In this document: in pieces, positions 49,525 to 58,110 of the stretch
Position numbering within the stretch: position 1 is the stretch's first letter
Layout of the letters: each line of letters begins with the position of its first letter
Source: SIG565 sp045590755
GTDB taxonomy: Bacteria > Bacillota > Clostridia > Oscillospirales > Acutalibacteraceae
Length of the DNA stretch: 64,000 nt
Assembly (NCBI GenBank): GCA_045590755.1
Contig: JAZNRP010000024.1
Location: 62,001 to 126,000, forward strand
Reading direction: 5' to 3'
Notes under the pieces: generated by a model
The model's database searches: none
Told to the model about the DNA's origin: nothing
Seen by the model: the letters and a program-made list of their open reading frames with translations, nothing else
Program-made: the position numbers and the translations under genes

Positions 49525-50442
49525 TTGAATAATATCCAACATCAGTTAGCCGTTCAAGAGGCGGTAAAAAGCAAATTCAGGGGTCATCAACACCTGAATA
49601 GCAAAGTGAAGCCACGGTATCCCTCGTCTGCCGAAAGGGAGTTTACGAGGATAACCAACGCATTTATGAGAATGTTCCGTGAGTCCCTTATGGAGCACCT
49701 GCCTGCGATAATCGCCGCATATCAGCATAAGGAATACGGCGATGCCCGATACGATGACAAGACCGACATAAAAGGCAAGATTGACTCGGAGTTCTTCAAC
49801 ATCGGAGCGGACCTCGAAAAGCGTATATCAGAATTCGGTATCGAACGCTTTTTGGAAAAGGTCGGTAATATGACGAAGAACACCTCTATGAGAGAGTGGA
49901 AACGAGCAGTCAAGGAAACCCTTGGTATCGACCTATTGGACGATTACTACAAGGGTGATTTTTATGCCGTTCAGCTTCGTAAATGGGTCGAAGAAAATGT
50001 ATCGAAAATCAAGTCAATCCCGAATGAGTCGCTTTCGGAAATGAAAGAGGTCATAATGGATGGCTACCTGAACGGTAAACCTGTCAGGCAGATACAGCGT
50101 GAGATACAGGAACGCTTCAGGGTATCGAAGAGCAAAGCAGCCGCTATTGCCCGAGACCAAATCGGCTCATTGAACGCTCAGATTTCCCGCTTGCAACAAA
50201 AGGACGCAGGGTGTGATAAATACCGATGGTCCTCATCAGGAGACAGCCGAGTTCGAGACTGCCACCGAGAGTTGAACAAGCAGATTTTCAGTTGGGACGA
50301 CCCGCCTGAGATGTGGTACTACTCCAAGAAATTAGGCAAGGTTTACACCGGACGAAGATGTCATCCCGGCGAGGACTACGGATGTCGCTGTGTTGCGATA
50401 CCGTATTTCGACATCGACGCATTGAATGTGCCGATGAAGTAA
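49525..50442 (+). CDS. Phage minor head protein (SPP1 gp7/Mu F-like)
   Basis: A 305-residue head-morphogenesis protein. Residues 170-290 show the family pattern: GKPVRQIQREIQERFRVSKS, AAAIARDQIGSLNAQ, CDKYRWSSSGDSRVRDCHRE and HPGEDYGCRCVAIPYFD, with Cys and His residues likely to bind metal. Members bind the portal and DNA and help form infectious heads. The TTG start at 49525 follows AAAGGGGGA. Confidence 0.87.
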   Translation: MNNIQHQLAVQEAVKSKFRGHQHLNSKVKPRYPSSAEREFTRITNAFMRMFRESLMEHLPAIIAAYQHKEYGDARYDDKTDIKGKIDSEFFNIGADLEKRISEFGIERFLEKVGNMTKNTSMREWKRAVKETLGIDLLDDYYKGDFYAVQLRKWVEENVSKIKSIPNESLSEMKEVIMDGYLNGKPVRQIQREIQERFRVSKSKAAAIARDQIGSLNAQISRLQQKDAGCDKYRWSSSGDSRVRDCHRELNKQIFSWDDPPEMWYYSKKLGKVYTGRRCHPGEDYGCRCVAIPYFDIDALNVPMK

Positions 50443-50460
50443 TTGGAGGAGGTATAGACT

Positions 50461-50640
50461 GTGGAAACCAAGGAGTTGATAAAAGTCTATATCGACTTCC
50501 GTGATGGAAAGACCGTGTGTATCTGCAAACGGTCGAAGAAACGGTGCAATAAGAAATGCACACCTGATGTCGTAGAGCGTGATAAGTTCTACGGATGGGA
50601 GAAGACGTTCAAGGTTGACCGTTACGGAAAGACCCGCTAA
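50461..50640 (+). CDS. Small Lys/Cys-rich protein in head cluster, unknown
   Basis: A 59-residue protein with a GTG start after GGAGGAGGTA: ETKELIKVYIDFRDGKTVCI then CKRSKKRCNKKCTPDVVER. Four Cys residues in a basic context suggest a metal-binding mini-domain. It lies between the minor head protein and the protease. Its start is supported by spacing and lack of overlap; the function is unknown. Confidence 0.6.
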   Translation: METKELIKVYIDFRDGKTVCICKRSKKRCNKKCTPDVVERDKFYGWEKTFKVDRYGKTR

Positions 50641-50663
50641 CGCCCTGTAAAAAGGAGTTTGAT

Positions 50664-50702
50664 ATGAGAACGACAGCCAACAGCCGTGACTCTCCTGTAT
50701 GA
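50664..50702 (+). other. Possible 12-codon mini-frame with ribosome site
   Basis: AAAAAGGAGTTTGAT precedes ATG 50664, giving MRTTANSRDSPV and a stop. The ribosome site is good but the peptide is tiny. The remaining bases to 50760 hold no other gene. It may be a leader peptide or a chance match. Confidence 0.25.
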
Positions 50703-50760
50703 GCGTTAGTTCCACCCCGGATGTCTGTATATTCTTTTACGAAAGGACTGAAATGCTGTT

Positions 50761-51063
50761 ATGGATAACTGTTTAGTATTCCAAATCTGCACACAGATTG
50801 AGAAAGCCGCAGAGCGTATTTCTGAACTCGGCAACGCCATTCAGACTACTGCCGCTGAGGCTCCCGTTTTGAGTGCAACATTTGAAAATCAATGTTATGA
50901 CGAGGTTGCTCACTTGCAACAGTTAATCCTCGCCTTAACAGATATTGTTCTGCCTGCGGAGAACACCGATGAGGGCGGAGCATTTGCAGAAGGTGAACTC
51001 ACCGACAATATCGGCGATAAGACCGACTGCGAGCAAACAGGAACGGACTCTGCAAAGAAGTAA
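50761..51063 (+). CDS. Small head-cluster protein, unknown
   Basis: A 100-residue protein. The N-terminal helix pair (QICTQIEKAAERISELGNAI; DEVAHLQQLILALTDIVLPA) is followed by an acidic tail rich in Asp and Gly. Upstream the site is ACGAAAGGACTG. No recognised family; between the minor head and protease genes it may be an accessory head protein. Confidence 0.6.
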   Translation: MDNCLVFQICTQIEKAAERISELGNAIQTTAAEAPVLSATFENQCYDEVAHLQQLILALTDIVLPAENTDEGGAFAEGELTDNIGDKTDCEQTGTDSAKK

Positions 51064-51089
51064 CCGTTTCGGAATAGGAGGTGTGTCTT

Positions 51090-52622
51090 ATGAACAAGGC
51101 ACCGAAATTATCTCACGTGGTCCGTCTCGATAGCATACCGCTGTCGCAGACGTATTTCACGCCCGAAGGATACCTGCACGATAGACCCATCCTGACAACT
51201 ACGGGTATCTTCGAGTATATAAATCCTGACGGCTCTGTCAGGAGGGAGCTCCGTCTCCCTGATGAAGTTTTTGCACCCGAAAGCCTCGAAACCTACAAGG
51301 GCAAGCCTGTCATCATTACCCACGATGCAGGCCTGATTACTGCCGACAATGTTGCTGAAGAACAAATCGGCACGATTTTGAGCGATGGGTACAGAAGCGG
51401 AAACGATGTTCGTGCTGAAATCATCATCCACGACACCGAGGGTATGAAAGAGTGCGGATTGAAAGAGTTATCGCTCGGTTACAATCTCGACCTCGATGAA
51501 ACCCCCGGCGAGTGGGAGGGTCAACCCTACGATGCCATTCAGCGTAACATTCGTATCAATCATTTAGCTTTGGTTCGAGAAGCCCGAGCCGGAGAAACTG
51601 CACGGCTTAATATTGACAGTCGTGACTCGAAAATGCTTAAAGGAGGAAAAGCATCAATGAGCAAGAAAGTTAAGAAAACTGTTGCTCCCCGTGCCGATGG
51701 CGTTCTCAGTCAGGAAGAACTCGCTAAGGCTATTGAGGAGTACAAGGCTCGCCGTGCAAACCGTATGGCAGCCAAGGCTGACAACGAAGGTGTAACCGAA
51801 GAGGTTCCCGTTGTTGTAGAGCCTGAAACCGCTGCCGTTGATAACGGCGAAGTGGCTGAGCCCGGTTCCGTAGAGGAGCAGGTTCAGCTTGTTAAGGACC
51901 GTCGTGACCGTCGTGACTCGGAGGGCGACCCCGAGACTGTCGAGGAGGCTTCTGCTGTAATCGCAAATCAGGACGAAGACATCGACATCCTTTTTGACAT
52001 CATCGACACTCTTCTCGCTGAGAAAGCGTTCGATGAAGCCGCTCCCGAAGAGGAAGGCACCGAAAACACCGATAGCGACGAGGAGACTCCCGCTGAAGGT
52101 GAAGAGACTGCTACCGATGAGGGTGAGGAAGACGATGAGACCGCTGCTGAAAACGCTGACGAGGGCGAAGACGTTCCTGCCGAAGAGGGCGAGGATGTTG
52201 CCGCTGACGAAGGCGAGGAAGGCGAAGAGGATGTTGCTGAGGATGAGGACGACGAGGAAGTTCCTGCCGACAACGGCACTATGAACGCTGACTCTGTTGA
52301 CCGCATCGTTCGCACCCGTATTCAGTTAGGTATGATTGGTCGTACCTTGAATATGGACGGTCTCGAAACCATCGGCATTATGGCTGCCAAGAAGAAGATT
52401 ATCCGTGCGGTTCGCCCCGGTATCCGTCTTGACGGCAAGAGTGCTACTTATATCAATGCCGCATTTGACTGTGCGGTCGCTGAAATCAAACAGCGTAGCA
52501 AGAAAGATACTGCTTATCAGAAAAAGCAGATGTTCAACGGCGACGGTCGTTCTACCAAGAAAGCCGCTCCCAAGAGCTCTGCCGCTTCTGCTCGTGAGCG
52601 TATGATTGCTCGCCATCAGTAA
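51090..52622 (+). CDS. DUF2213-like prohead protease/scaffold protein
   Basis: A 510-residue protein. Residues 1-180 match phage DUF2213 proteins (LDSIPLSQTYFTPEGYLHDR; PVIITHDAGLITADN; KELSLGYNLDLDETPGEW; IRINHLALVREARAGETARL). The KPVIITHDA and HLALV segments are consistent with the catalytic His and Ser of a prohead protease. The centre (about residues 240-390) is an extremely acidic, low-complexity stretch, likely scaffold and removed after assembly. The C-terminus is basic. AGGAGG ends 9 bases before ATG 51090. Decoration and capsid genes follow. Confidence 0.82.
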   Translation: MNKAPKLSHVVRLDSIPLSQTYFTPEGYLHDRPILTTTGIFEYINPDGSVRRELRLPDEVFAPESLETYKGKPVIITHDAGLITADNVAEEQIGTILSDGYRSGNDVRAEIIIHDTEGMKECGLKELSLGYNLDLDETPGEWEGQPYDAIQRNIRINHLALVREARAGETARLNIDSRDSKMLKGGKASMSKKVKKTVAPRADGVLSQEELAKAIEEYKARRANRMAAKADNEGVTEEVPVVVEPETAAVDNGEVAEPGSVEEQVQLVKDRRDRRDSEGDPETVEEASAVIANQDEDIDILFDIIDTLLAEKAFDEAAPEEEGTENTDSDEETPAEGEETATDEGEEDDETAAENADEGEDVPAEEGEDVAADEGEEGEEDVAEDEDDEEVPADNGTMNADSVDRIVRTRIQLGMIGRTLNMDGLETIGIMAAKKKIIRAVRPGIRLDGKSATYINAAFDCAVAEIKQRSKKDTAYQKKQMFNGDGRSTKKAAPKSSAASARERMIARHQ

Positions 52623-52640
52623 AAAGGAGGAAAAGGTACA

Positions 52641-53138
52641 ATGAGTGCACAGACAAGATATGGATTTTCCGCTATTGCAGGAGCCGCAGGCGGTATCGTT
52701 GATTTGGCTCCCTACGCTATCGACTCTCGTATCAACAGCGAGGAAAGTGGCGTTATGAAGTTCGGCATCGGTGTTGTTCAGGGTTCTAACCCCGGACACA
52801 ATGTTGCAGTTCCCGCTGAGGGTGCAACTGCCGCAACTTTCGAGGGTATCACGGTGAATAACCGTACTACCGAGTTCGATTTAGAGGGTAAGATGAACGT
52901 TCGTGGCGGTGCCGCTATCGGCATTATGCGTTACGGTCGCATCTACGCTCGTATCGTTGAGGCTGTTGAGCCCGCTTACGGCGATGCTCTCTACCTCGTA
53001 ATCAGCGGTGACAACGCAGGTTGCTTCACCAATGCTTCCGGTGATAACACTATCGCTGTGAAGGGTCGCTTTATGAGCGGCAAATGTGCCGGAACCAATG
53101 TTGCTCAGGTTGAACTGTTCAATCAGGCTCAGGCGTAA
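52641..53138 (+). CDS. Head decoration/structural-cement-like protein
   Basis: A 165-residue beta-rich protein (GIVDLAPYAIDSRINSEESG; GIGVVQGSNPGHNVAVPAEG; AVKGRFMSGKCAGTNVAQVE) of the size and position of phage capsid-stabilising proteins placed between protease and capsid genes. AAGGAGGAAAAGG precedes ATG 52641. Trimers on capsid surfaces are the usual role; this is by position and pattern. Confidence 0.75.
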   Translation: MSAQTRYGFSAIAGAAGGIVDLAPYAIDSRINSEESGVMKFGIGVVQGSNPGHNVAVPAEGATAATFEGITVNNRTTEFDLEGKMNVRGGAAIGIMRYGRIYARIVEAVEPAYGDALYLVISGDNAGCFTNASGDNTIAVKGRFMSGKCAGTNVAQVELFNQAQA

Positions 53139-53157
53139 GTAAAGGAGGAAAAACGCA

Positions 53158-54204
53158 ATGAAAAAGCATACTCATTATGACCGTGCTGACGCAAGAGCCA
53201 TCCGTGAAAGTGGCATCGCTACTGCTGTAATGGCTTCGGGCGGCACACATTTCGATAGTGCAGAAGACGCTTCTGTATTCTTTGCTCGTGAGCTCGACTT
53301 CGTAAAGGCTCAGTCCTACGATGTTGAGTATCCCGAACTCACCGCTCTTACTCTCTTCCCGACAAGTTCCGAGGCAGATGAGGGTGCGGAGACCATCACC
53401 TACTACACCTACGACAAGACAGGCGTAGCTAAGATTATCGACAACTACTCTACCGACCTTCCTCGTGCAGATGTTGACGGTACTCCTTCCTACGCAAAAA
53501 TCAAGTCTCTCGGTGCTTCTTACGGCTACTCCGCTCAGGAGATGAGAGCAAGCCGCCTCGCAGGCAAGTCTCTTGACTCCCGCAAGGCTGAGTCTGCTCG
53601 TTATGCCATCGACTCTGCTACCAACAAGATTGCTTGGGCAGGCGACGAGAAGAGCGGCTTGATGGGTGTTCTTTCCGCAGGTCAGAACATTCCGCTCTTT
53701 ACCATTGGTGCAGGTGCTACTTCCGGCAAAACCTCTTGGCTCGAAAAGACTGCTGATGAAATCCTCGATGACATCAACGGTATGGCTAAGCAGGTAAGCA
53801 AGACCACCAAGAACGTTGAGCGTCCCGATACTCTCGTGGTTCCTGCCGATGTGTTTATGCACATCAGCACCAAGCGTATCGAAGATACCAACGTAACTGT
53901 CAAGACTTTCTTGCTTGACAACAGCCCCTACATCAAGGAAATCGTTTCTGCGGCTGAGTTGGATGCCGACTCTGTTGACACCAACCCCTATGCTTCTAAC
54001 GAAGCAGAAGGTCAGGGCGTTGCTTTCCTTTTCACTAAGGATAAGAGAAAGCTCAGCCTTGAAAATCCGATGCCTTACAATCAGTATCCTGTTCAGGTCA
54101 ACGGTCTTGAGACTGTTGTTCCTTGTGAGGCTCGTACCGCAGGCGTTATCGTTTACTACCCCTTCTCCGCTTTGATTGCGGTAGGTGTATCTACCAACGC
54201 CTAA
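53158..54204 (+). CDS. Major capsid protein (DUF2184-like)
   Basis: A 348-residue protein with the HK97-like capsid pattern of the DUF2184 group: ARELDFVKAQSYDVEYPELT, TALTLFPTSSEADEGAETIT, KTTKNVERPDTLVVPADVF and YNQYPVQVNGLETVVPCEAR. It follows the protease and decoration genes. The leader AAAGGAGGAAAAACGCAATG is almost identical to that of the tail sheath gene, indicating high translation. A strong hairpin follows the stop. Confidence 0.87.
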   Translation: MKKHTHYDRADARAIRESGIATAVMASGGTHFDSAEDASVFFARELDFVKAQSYDVEYPELTALTLFPTSSEADEGAETITYYTYDKTGVAKIIDNYSTDLPRADVDGTPSYAKIKSLGASYGYSAQEMRASRLAGKSLDSRKAESARYAIDSATNKIAWAGDEKSGLMGVLSAGQNIPLFTIGAGATSGKTSWLEKTADEILDDINGMAKQVSKTTKNVERPDTLVVPADVFMHISTKRIEDTNVTVKTFLLDNSPYIKEIVSAAELDADSVDTNPYASNEAEGQGVAFLFTKDKRKLSLENPMPYNQYPVQVNGLETVVPCEARTAGVIVYYPFSALIAVGVSTNA

Positions 54205-54222
54205 TTTCGTTCGTTTCACGCC

Positions 54223-54249
54223 GAGGGGTTGCCGCTTAGGTAGCCCCTC
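54223..54249 (+). terminator. Hairpin after the major capsid gene (partial terminator)
   Basis: GAGGGGTTGCC (54223-54233) pairs with GGTAGCCCCTC (54239-54249) with two G-T pairs and a 5-base loop. There is only a weak T-run (ATCAATTTAA), so transcripts may be partly terminated or the mRNA 3' end stabilised. Confidence 0.6.
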
Positions 54250-54273
54250 ATCAATTTAATGGAGGTTAAGAAT

Positions 54274-54663
54274 ATGAAACTCGTGAATATCAGTAGCAGA
54301 GTAATCGGCATTGGCAAGGTTGCTCTTTTACCCGAAAAGGATATTGAGGTTAAGGAACTCACTCCCGTCCTCAAAGCCCTCGTAAAAGCAGGTCATCTCC
54401 GTGTAGATGACAGCAACGACAAGGCAAAGGCTGAGGCTGAAAAAGCCGCAAAAGAAGCCGCTGAAAAGGCTGCTCAGGAGGCTGCTGAAAAGGCTGCCGC
54501 TGAGGCAAAGGCTAAGGAAGAGGCAGAGGCAAAGGCGAAAGCCGAAGCTGAGGCAAAAGCCAAAGCAGAAGCAGAAGCCAAGGCTAAGGCTGAAGCTGAG
54601 AAAAAGGCAAAGGCTGAGGCTGAAAAAGCCGCTAAGGCTGCAAAGGCTAACGAAGACAAGTAA
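54274..54663 (+). CDS. Capsid-adjacent protein with Ala/Lys/Glu repeat tail
   Basis: A 129-residue protein. The first 45 residues (MKLVNISSRVIGIGKVALLP; EVKELTPVLKALVKAGHLRV) are a small folded domain recalling FluMu-type N-terminal modules. The remaining 80 residues are an almost pure Ala/Lys/Glu repeat (AEAEAKAKAEAEAKAKAE) predicted to be one long helix or coiled coil. ATG 54274 follows GGAGG at 54261. A role as a head-fibre or connector stalk is plausible, not proven. Confidence 0.65.
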   Translation: MKLVNISSRVIGIGKVALLPEKDIEVKELTPVLKALVKAGHLRVDDSNDKAKAEAEKAAKEAAEKAAQEAAEKAAAEAKAKEEAEAKAKAEAEAKAKAEAEAKAKAEAEKKAKAEAEKAAKAAKANEDK

Positions 54664-54678
54664 GGGAGGCTCACCGTT

Positions 54679-55068
54679 ATGACGGCTATTGAAATCATCA
54701 GGCTTATCGGTGAAGAGTTCAAGGGTGAGAAAGACGAGGTCCTTGAACAATGGATTGAGGTCGTTCGTCCTATGGTGAGTAAGAAACAGTTTGGAAAACT
54801 GTACGACCAAGCCATCGCTCTGCTCGTATGCCACAAGCTGAAGATAGCCGGAAAAGGTGAAAGCCCTCTCGGAGAACTTGGAGCAGTTGGCATAGGTCTT
54901 ACCGTTGGAAGTGTATCTGAAGGCGGTAGTTCTGTGAGTTTTGGAGCCAATGCCGCTTCGATGCTCACAAAGGATGCCGAACTCGGATTGACGACATACG
55001 GCGTTCAATACCTCTCGCTTCGCCGAATGGTAGTTGTACCTATCAGGTGTGGCGGAGAGGAGGGATAA
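54679..55068 (+). CDS. Head-tail connector, DUF4054-like
   Basis: A 129-residue protein. The order of helices (EEFKGEKDEVLEQWIEVVRP; YDQAIALLVCHKLKIAG) and the ending DAELGLTTYGVQYLSLRRMV match phage DUF4054 connectors, which form the ring under the portal. GGGAGG precedes ATG 54679. It follows the capsid genes as expected. Confidence 0.8.
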   Translation: MTAIEIIRLIGEEFKGEKDEVLEQWIEVVRPMVSKKQFGKLYDQAIALLVCHKLKIAGKGESPLGELGAVGIGLTVGSVSEGGSSVSFGANAASMLTKDAELGLTTYGVQYLSLRRMVVVPIRCGGEEG

Positions 55069-55069
55069 T

Positions 55070-55528
55070 ATGGCTCTCGAATTCAGCGATATGACTCCCG
55101 AAGGCAAACGCTTCTTGAAAGAGTTGAGAAAACTCGAAAGCCTCGAAGTCCGTGTAGGATTTCAGGCAGGTCAGGCAACCTACGAAGACGGTGCCGACCT
55201 TGCGGAAGTTGCCGCCTATAACGAACTCGGTTCATCCGATACCCCGGCAAGACCGTTTATGAGGCAGAGCTTTGAAAACCACGAAGCCGAACTTCAAGCC
55301 GCCTGTGATGCGGCAAACAAGGTTCTTGCGGATGGCGGGACTGCACAGCAAGCACTCCAAAAAATCGGTGTGTTCGCCAAAGGTCTTGTTCAGCAAGAGA
55401 TTGTTGACGGTGGTTTTGCTCCAAACGCAGAAAGCACCGTTAAGAAGAAAGGCTCCGATAAGCCTCTTATCGACTCAGGACTTATGAGAGAGTCCGTAAA
55501 CTTCGTAATCAAAGGAAGAGGTGAATAG
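55070..55528 (+). CDS. Neck / head-closure-type protein
   Basis: A 152-residue protein with the pattern of HK97 gp10-like or tail-completion proteins: EVRVGFQAGQATYEDGADLA, VAAYNELGSSDTPARPFMRQ and a C-terminal PLIDSGLMRESVNFVI. ATG 55070 is 7 bases after AGGAGG, one base after the previous stop region. It probably caps the neck. Confidence 0.75.
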   Translation: MALEFSDMTPEGKRFLKELRKLESLEVRVGFQAGQATYEDGADLAEVAAYNELGSSDTPARPFMRQSFENHEAELQAACDAANKVLADGGTAQQALQKIGVFAKGLVQQEIVDGGFAPNAESTVKKKGSDKPLIDSGLMRESVNFVIKGRGE

Positions 55529-55529
55529 T

Positions 55530-55946
55530 TTGAACGTAACGATTTTCAACCGTAATTATTGGCTCCGCCGATTTGGTGAACAGCGTGAAGTGAAAGGCTA
55601 TCTCACCGCAGGTTTTCAAGATTACGTTGTCAGTATCCACGCACATCCGTTAGGCACAGACGCATTACAGGCTTTGCCTGAAGGTGAACGCTCAGTCAAG
55701 AGAATTGAGGGGCACGGCAAATACCCGCTCGTAGCGGCTGACCCGAACCACGGCAAGAAGGGCGACCTCTTGCTTTATGACGGCAGTTGGTATGAGTGTG
55801 TCGTGTCGATGAGTTATAAGCTCACGGTCCTCTCGCACTACAACTATCAGTTTGTTCAGGTTCCGAACGATGGCTCCCGTAAGGATGACATCGCTAATAT
55901 GCCTACGGGCGACCCGAACGAGCAGGAGGGCGGTGCAATGTTATGA
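55530..55946 (+). CDS. Head-tail joining protein, unknown family
   Basis: A 138-residue protein (MNVTIFNRNYWLRRFGEQRE; LLLYDGSWYECVVSMSYKLT) with a beta-rich centre typical of head-closure or tail-terminator components. I choose TTG 55530, just after the previous stop; GTG 55521 would overlap the ribosome site AGGAAGAGG. Position suggests neck assembly. Confidence 0.65.
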   Translation: MNVTIFNRNYWLRRFGEQREVKGYLTAGFQDYVVSIHAHPLGTDALQALPEGERSVKRIEGHGKYPLVAADPNHGKKGDLLLYDGSWYECVVSMSYKLTVLSHYNYQFVQVPNDGSRKDDIANMPTGDPNEQEGGAML

Positions 55947-56446
55947 GAGTAAAAGAAGCGAAAGACCTGTTCCGTCTGCTCGTCAAGGAGCATTTTGCCG
56001 ACTATATGATTATCTTCGACAAACAGAGCAGGACGGCAAAGCCGAATATACCGCTTGTCACCATATCGCCCGGAAATGTCAAGAGACACAGGGCGGCAAA
56101 TGAAGTCCTCGACTTAGCCGAAACGGAAGGATATTTCCACTCGAAAATCCCGATGATACTCGACTTGTTCACCAATGGCGACCCCGTCCTTGATGACGAG
56201 ACAGGTCAAGAGATTGCCCGAGAGGATACGGCGACAGATGAGATGTCTCTGTTCGCCAACTTCCTCGACTCACAGTATGTAACGATGTGGTGTAATACCC
56301 ACGATGTTGCTATTCAGGTCGAAGGAGACGTGCAAAACTTGACGGGAATTGTAAACGATACTACCTACGAGTTTCGTTCACGACTGACCGTAAATTTCTA
56401 TTTCACCCAAAAGACCGTTGGTGAAAAGGCAGGGCTACCTGTTTGA
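55943..56446 (+). CDS. Tail-terminator-like neck protein
   Basis: A 167-residue protein (MRVKEAKDLFRLLVKEHFAD; IPLVTISPGNVKRHRAANEV) with a beta-rich C-terminus (RSRLTVNFYFTQKTVGEKAG). It overlaps the previous gene by 4 bases and precedes the sheath, the usual position of the tail terminator or completion protein in myoviruses. No sequence motif settles this. Confidence 0.6.
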   Translation: MRVKEAKDLFRLLVKEHFADYMIIFDKQSRTAKPNIPLVTISPGNVKRHRAANEVLDLAETEGYFHSKIPMILDLFTNGDPVLDDETGQEIAREDTATDEMSLFANFLDSQYVTMWCNTHDVAIQVEGDVQNLTGIVNDTTYEFRSRLTVNFYFTQKTVGEKAGLPV

Positions 56447-56483
56447 AGCCGATGGTATTAACTCATAAGGAGGAAAAAACGCA

Positions 56484-57584
56484 ATGAATTATTTCGATAT
56501 GATTGCGAAAATCAACATCGACATCGCACAGCAGATTGCCGATGGTAAAAGTTTCGATAATATGCTCATTGTCGGTCCCGCTCCGAAGGTTGCTCCTGCA
56601 AATGCTCCTGCCGCTGTTGGCGTTTACGCTGACATCACCGAAGTTGAGAGTGCAGGCTTTGTTACCACAGGCGAAAATGCTGACCCTATCGGCATTGCCG
56701 CTAAGGTTGCTTTCAGTCAGAAACCCGAACCCTCTGCGGTTTATATCGCAGTAACGGGCGACGGCGAAAAGGCTGTTGAAGCCGTTAAGAGAGCACTCGC
56801 TACCTCGGGTTGGTGGGCTGTTTGCCCTGCCGGAGTTGCAAGCTCCGAGTATGCCGAAATCGCCGCATACATTGAAACTCAGGAGAAGTTCTTTTGCTAT
56901 ACCGAGTTGGACTTCTTCGCAGGTGAGACTCCTGCCGCCGCAGTTGCAAATACTTATTTCCGTACCCTCGGTATCTTTGCCAAGGAGTCATCCGCTCAGG
57001 CGGCTAACGATATTCCCGAAGCAAACAAGTATATGCACGTGGCGTTCGTTGCTAAGTGGTTCGGCTATCAGTCCGGCACCGAGACTACCGCTTACAAGAC
57101 CCTTGTTGGTATGAAGCCTGCTCAGCTCACCGCTGAAGAGATGGCTGCTCTCGACAAGGCGAACATTTCCTACTATGTAACCGTAGGCAACAGAGACCTC
57201 ACGGTTGGCGGTAAGGTAATGTACGGCGAGTGGGCGGACGTTATTCGTTTCCGTGATTGGTTGAAGAACGATATGCAGGTACGTGTGGTTGACTTGTTCG
57301 CCACCAATTCCAAGGTTCCGTTTACTGACGGTGGTATTGCCGCTATCCAAAATCAGATGCTCGCTTCTTTGAAAGCAGGTCAGGACATCGGCGGTATCGC
57401 AGAGGAAGAGTTCGATGCAGACGGCAATTCTATTCCCGGCTACATCACGAGCGTACCTACTGCCGCAAGCCTCACCGCTGCACAGAAGTCCACTCGTAAA
57501 CTCACAGGTCTTACCTTTAAGGCTCGCCTCGCAAGTGCTATCCACTTGACCGACCTTGACGGCACCTTGACCTACGAACTCTAA
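56484..57584 (+). CDS. Contractile tail sheath protein (DUF3383-like)
   Basis: A 366-residue protein. GVYADITEVESAGFVTTGEN, WWAVCPAGVASSEYAEIAAY and GEWADVIRFRDWLKNDMQVR fit DUF3383 sheath-type proteins, and the neighbouring tube, chaperone and tape-measure genes confirm a contractile tail. AAGGAGGAAAAAACGCAATG precedes the start, nearly the same as before the capsid gene. Short for a sheath, so peripheral domains are probably absent. Confidence 0.83.
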   Translation: MNYFDMIAKINIDIAQQIADGKSFDNMLIVGPAPKVAPANAPAAVGVYADITEVESAGFVTTGENADPIGIAAKVAFSQKPEPSAVYIAVTGDGEKAVEAVKRALATSGWWAVCPAGVASSEYAEIAAYIETQEKFFCYTELDFFAGETPAAAVANTYFRTLGIFAKESSAQAANDIPEANKYMHVAFVAKWFGYQSGTETTAYKTLVGMKPAQLTAEEMAALDKANISYYVTVGNRDLTVGGKVMYGEWADVIRFRDWLKNDMQVRVVDLFATNSKVPFTDGGIAAIQNQMLASLKAGQDIGGIAEEEFDADGNSIPGYITSVPTAASLTAAQKSTRKLTGLTFKARLASAIHLTDLDGTLTYEL

Positions 57585-57603
57585 GAAGGGAGGATAATTC
57601 GTT

Positions 57604-58020
57604 ATGGGAAAAGTAAAGACTTATAACCCCAAGGAAGTCATCGCCTCTCTCGGCAGTCACATCGTTAGCGGTTGGGCTGACGACTCGTTCATCACGATTG
57701 ACCCCAACGCTGACGGCGTTACCAAAAAGGTCGGCTGTGATGGTGAGGTTGTTAGAAGCGTGAGCCCTGACGATACCTACATCGTCAAGCTTTCGCTCTT
57801 GCAGACTTCCGAGACGAACTCGTTTCTTCAGGGGTGTGTTGCGAGAGACCGCAAGACCGGGGACGGTATGTTCCCCATCGTTATTAAGGACCTCAAAGGC
57901 GGTTTGGTGTTCAGCACCGATGCTGCTTGGTGTAAGGGTCCTGCAAGCCGTGGCTACGGCAAAGAGGCAGGCAACCGTGAATGGGAAATCCATACCGGCT
58001 CTGCTACCCTCGAAGAATAA
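57604..58020 (+). CDS. Tail tube protein (DUF3277-like)
   Basis: A 138-residue protein matching the small phage tube proteins by pattern: KTYNPKEVIASLGSHIVSGW, DSFITIDPNADGVTKKVGCD and RSVSPDDTYIVKLSLLQTSE. It directly follows the sheath gene. It forms the inner tube through which DNA passes. Strong AGGGAGGATAATT site. A long hairpin follows the stop. Confidence 0.85.
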   Translation: MGKVKTYNPKEVIASLGSHIVSGWADDSFITIDPNADGVTKKVGCDGEVVRSVSPDDTYIVKLSLLQTSETNSFLQGCVARDRKTGDGMFPIVIKDLKGGLVFSTDAAWCKGPASRGYGKEAGNREWEIHTGSATLEE

Positions 58021-58029
58021 GAAACCAAA

Positions 58030-58069
58030 AGGGACTGCACTCAAAAGCCGGAGGCGGAGTGTAGTCCCT
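58030..58069 (+). terminator. Hairpin after the tail tube gene (partial terminator)
   Basis: AGGGACTGCACTC (58030-58042) pairs with GAGTGTAGTCCCT (58057-58069), 13 pairs with one G-T, around a 14-base loop that itself can pair (GCC/GGC). The following sequence has no long T-run, so it may attenuate rather than stop transcription. Confidence 0.6.
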
Positions 58070-58110
58070 CATTATTTCACTTTGAATTATCTTAGGGGAG
58101 GTAATTGTTA

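Noticed and set aside
50664..50702. Mini-frame as a true gene
   Set aside because: Twelve codons with one good ribosome site are not enough evidence; listed only as a possibility.
53119..54219. 366-codon minus-strand frame opposite the capsid gene
   Set aside because: An antisense shadow of the highly biased capsid codons; no start signal and no recognisable domain.
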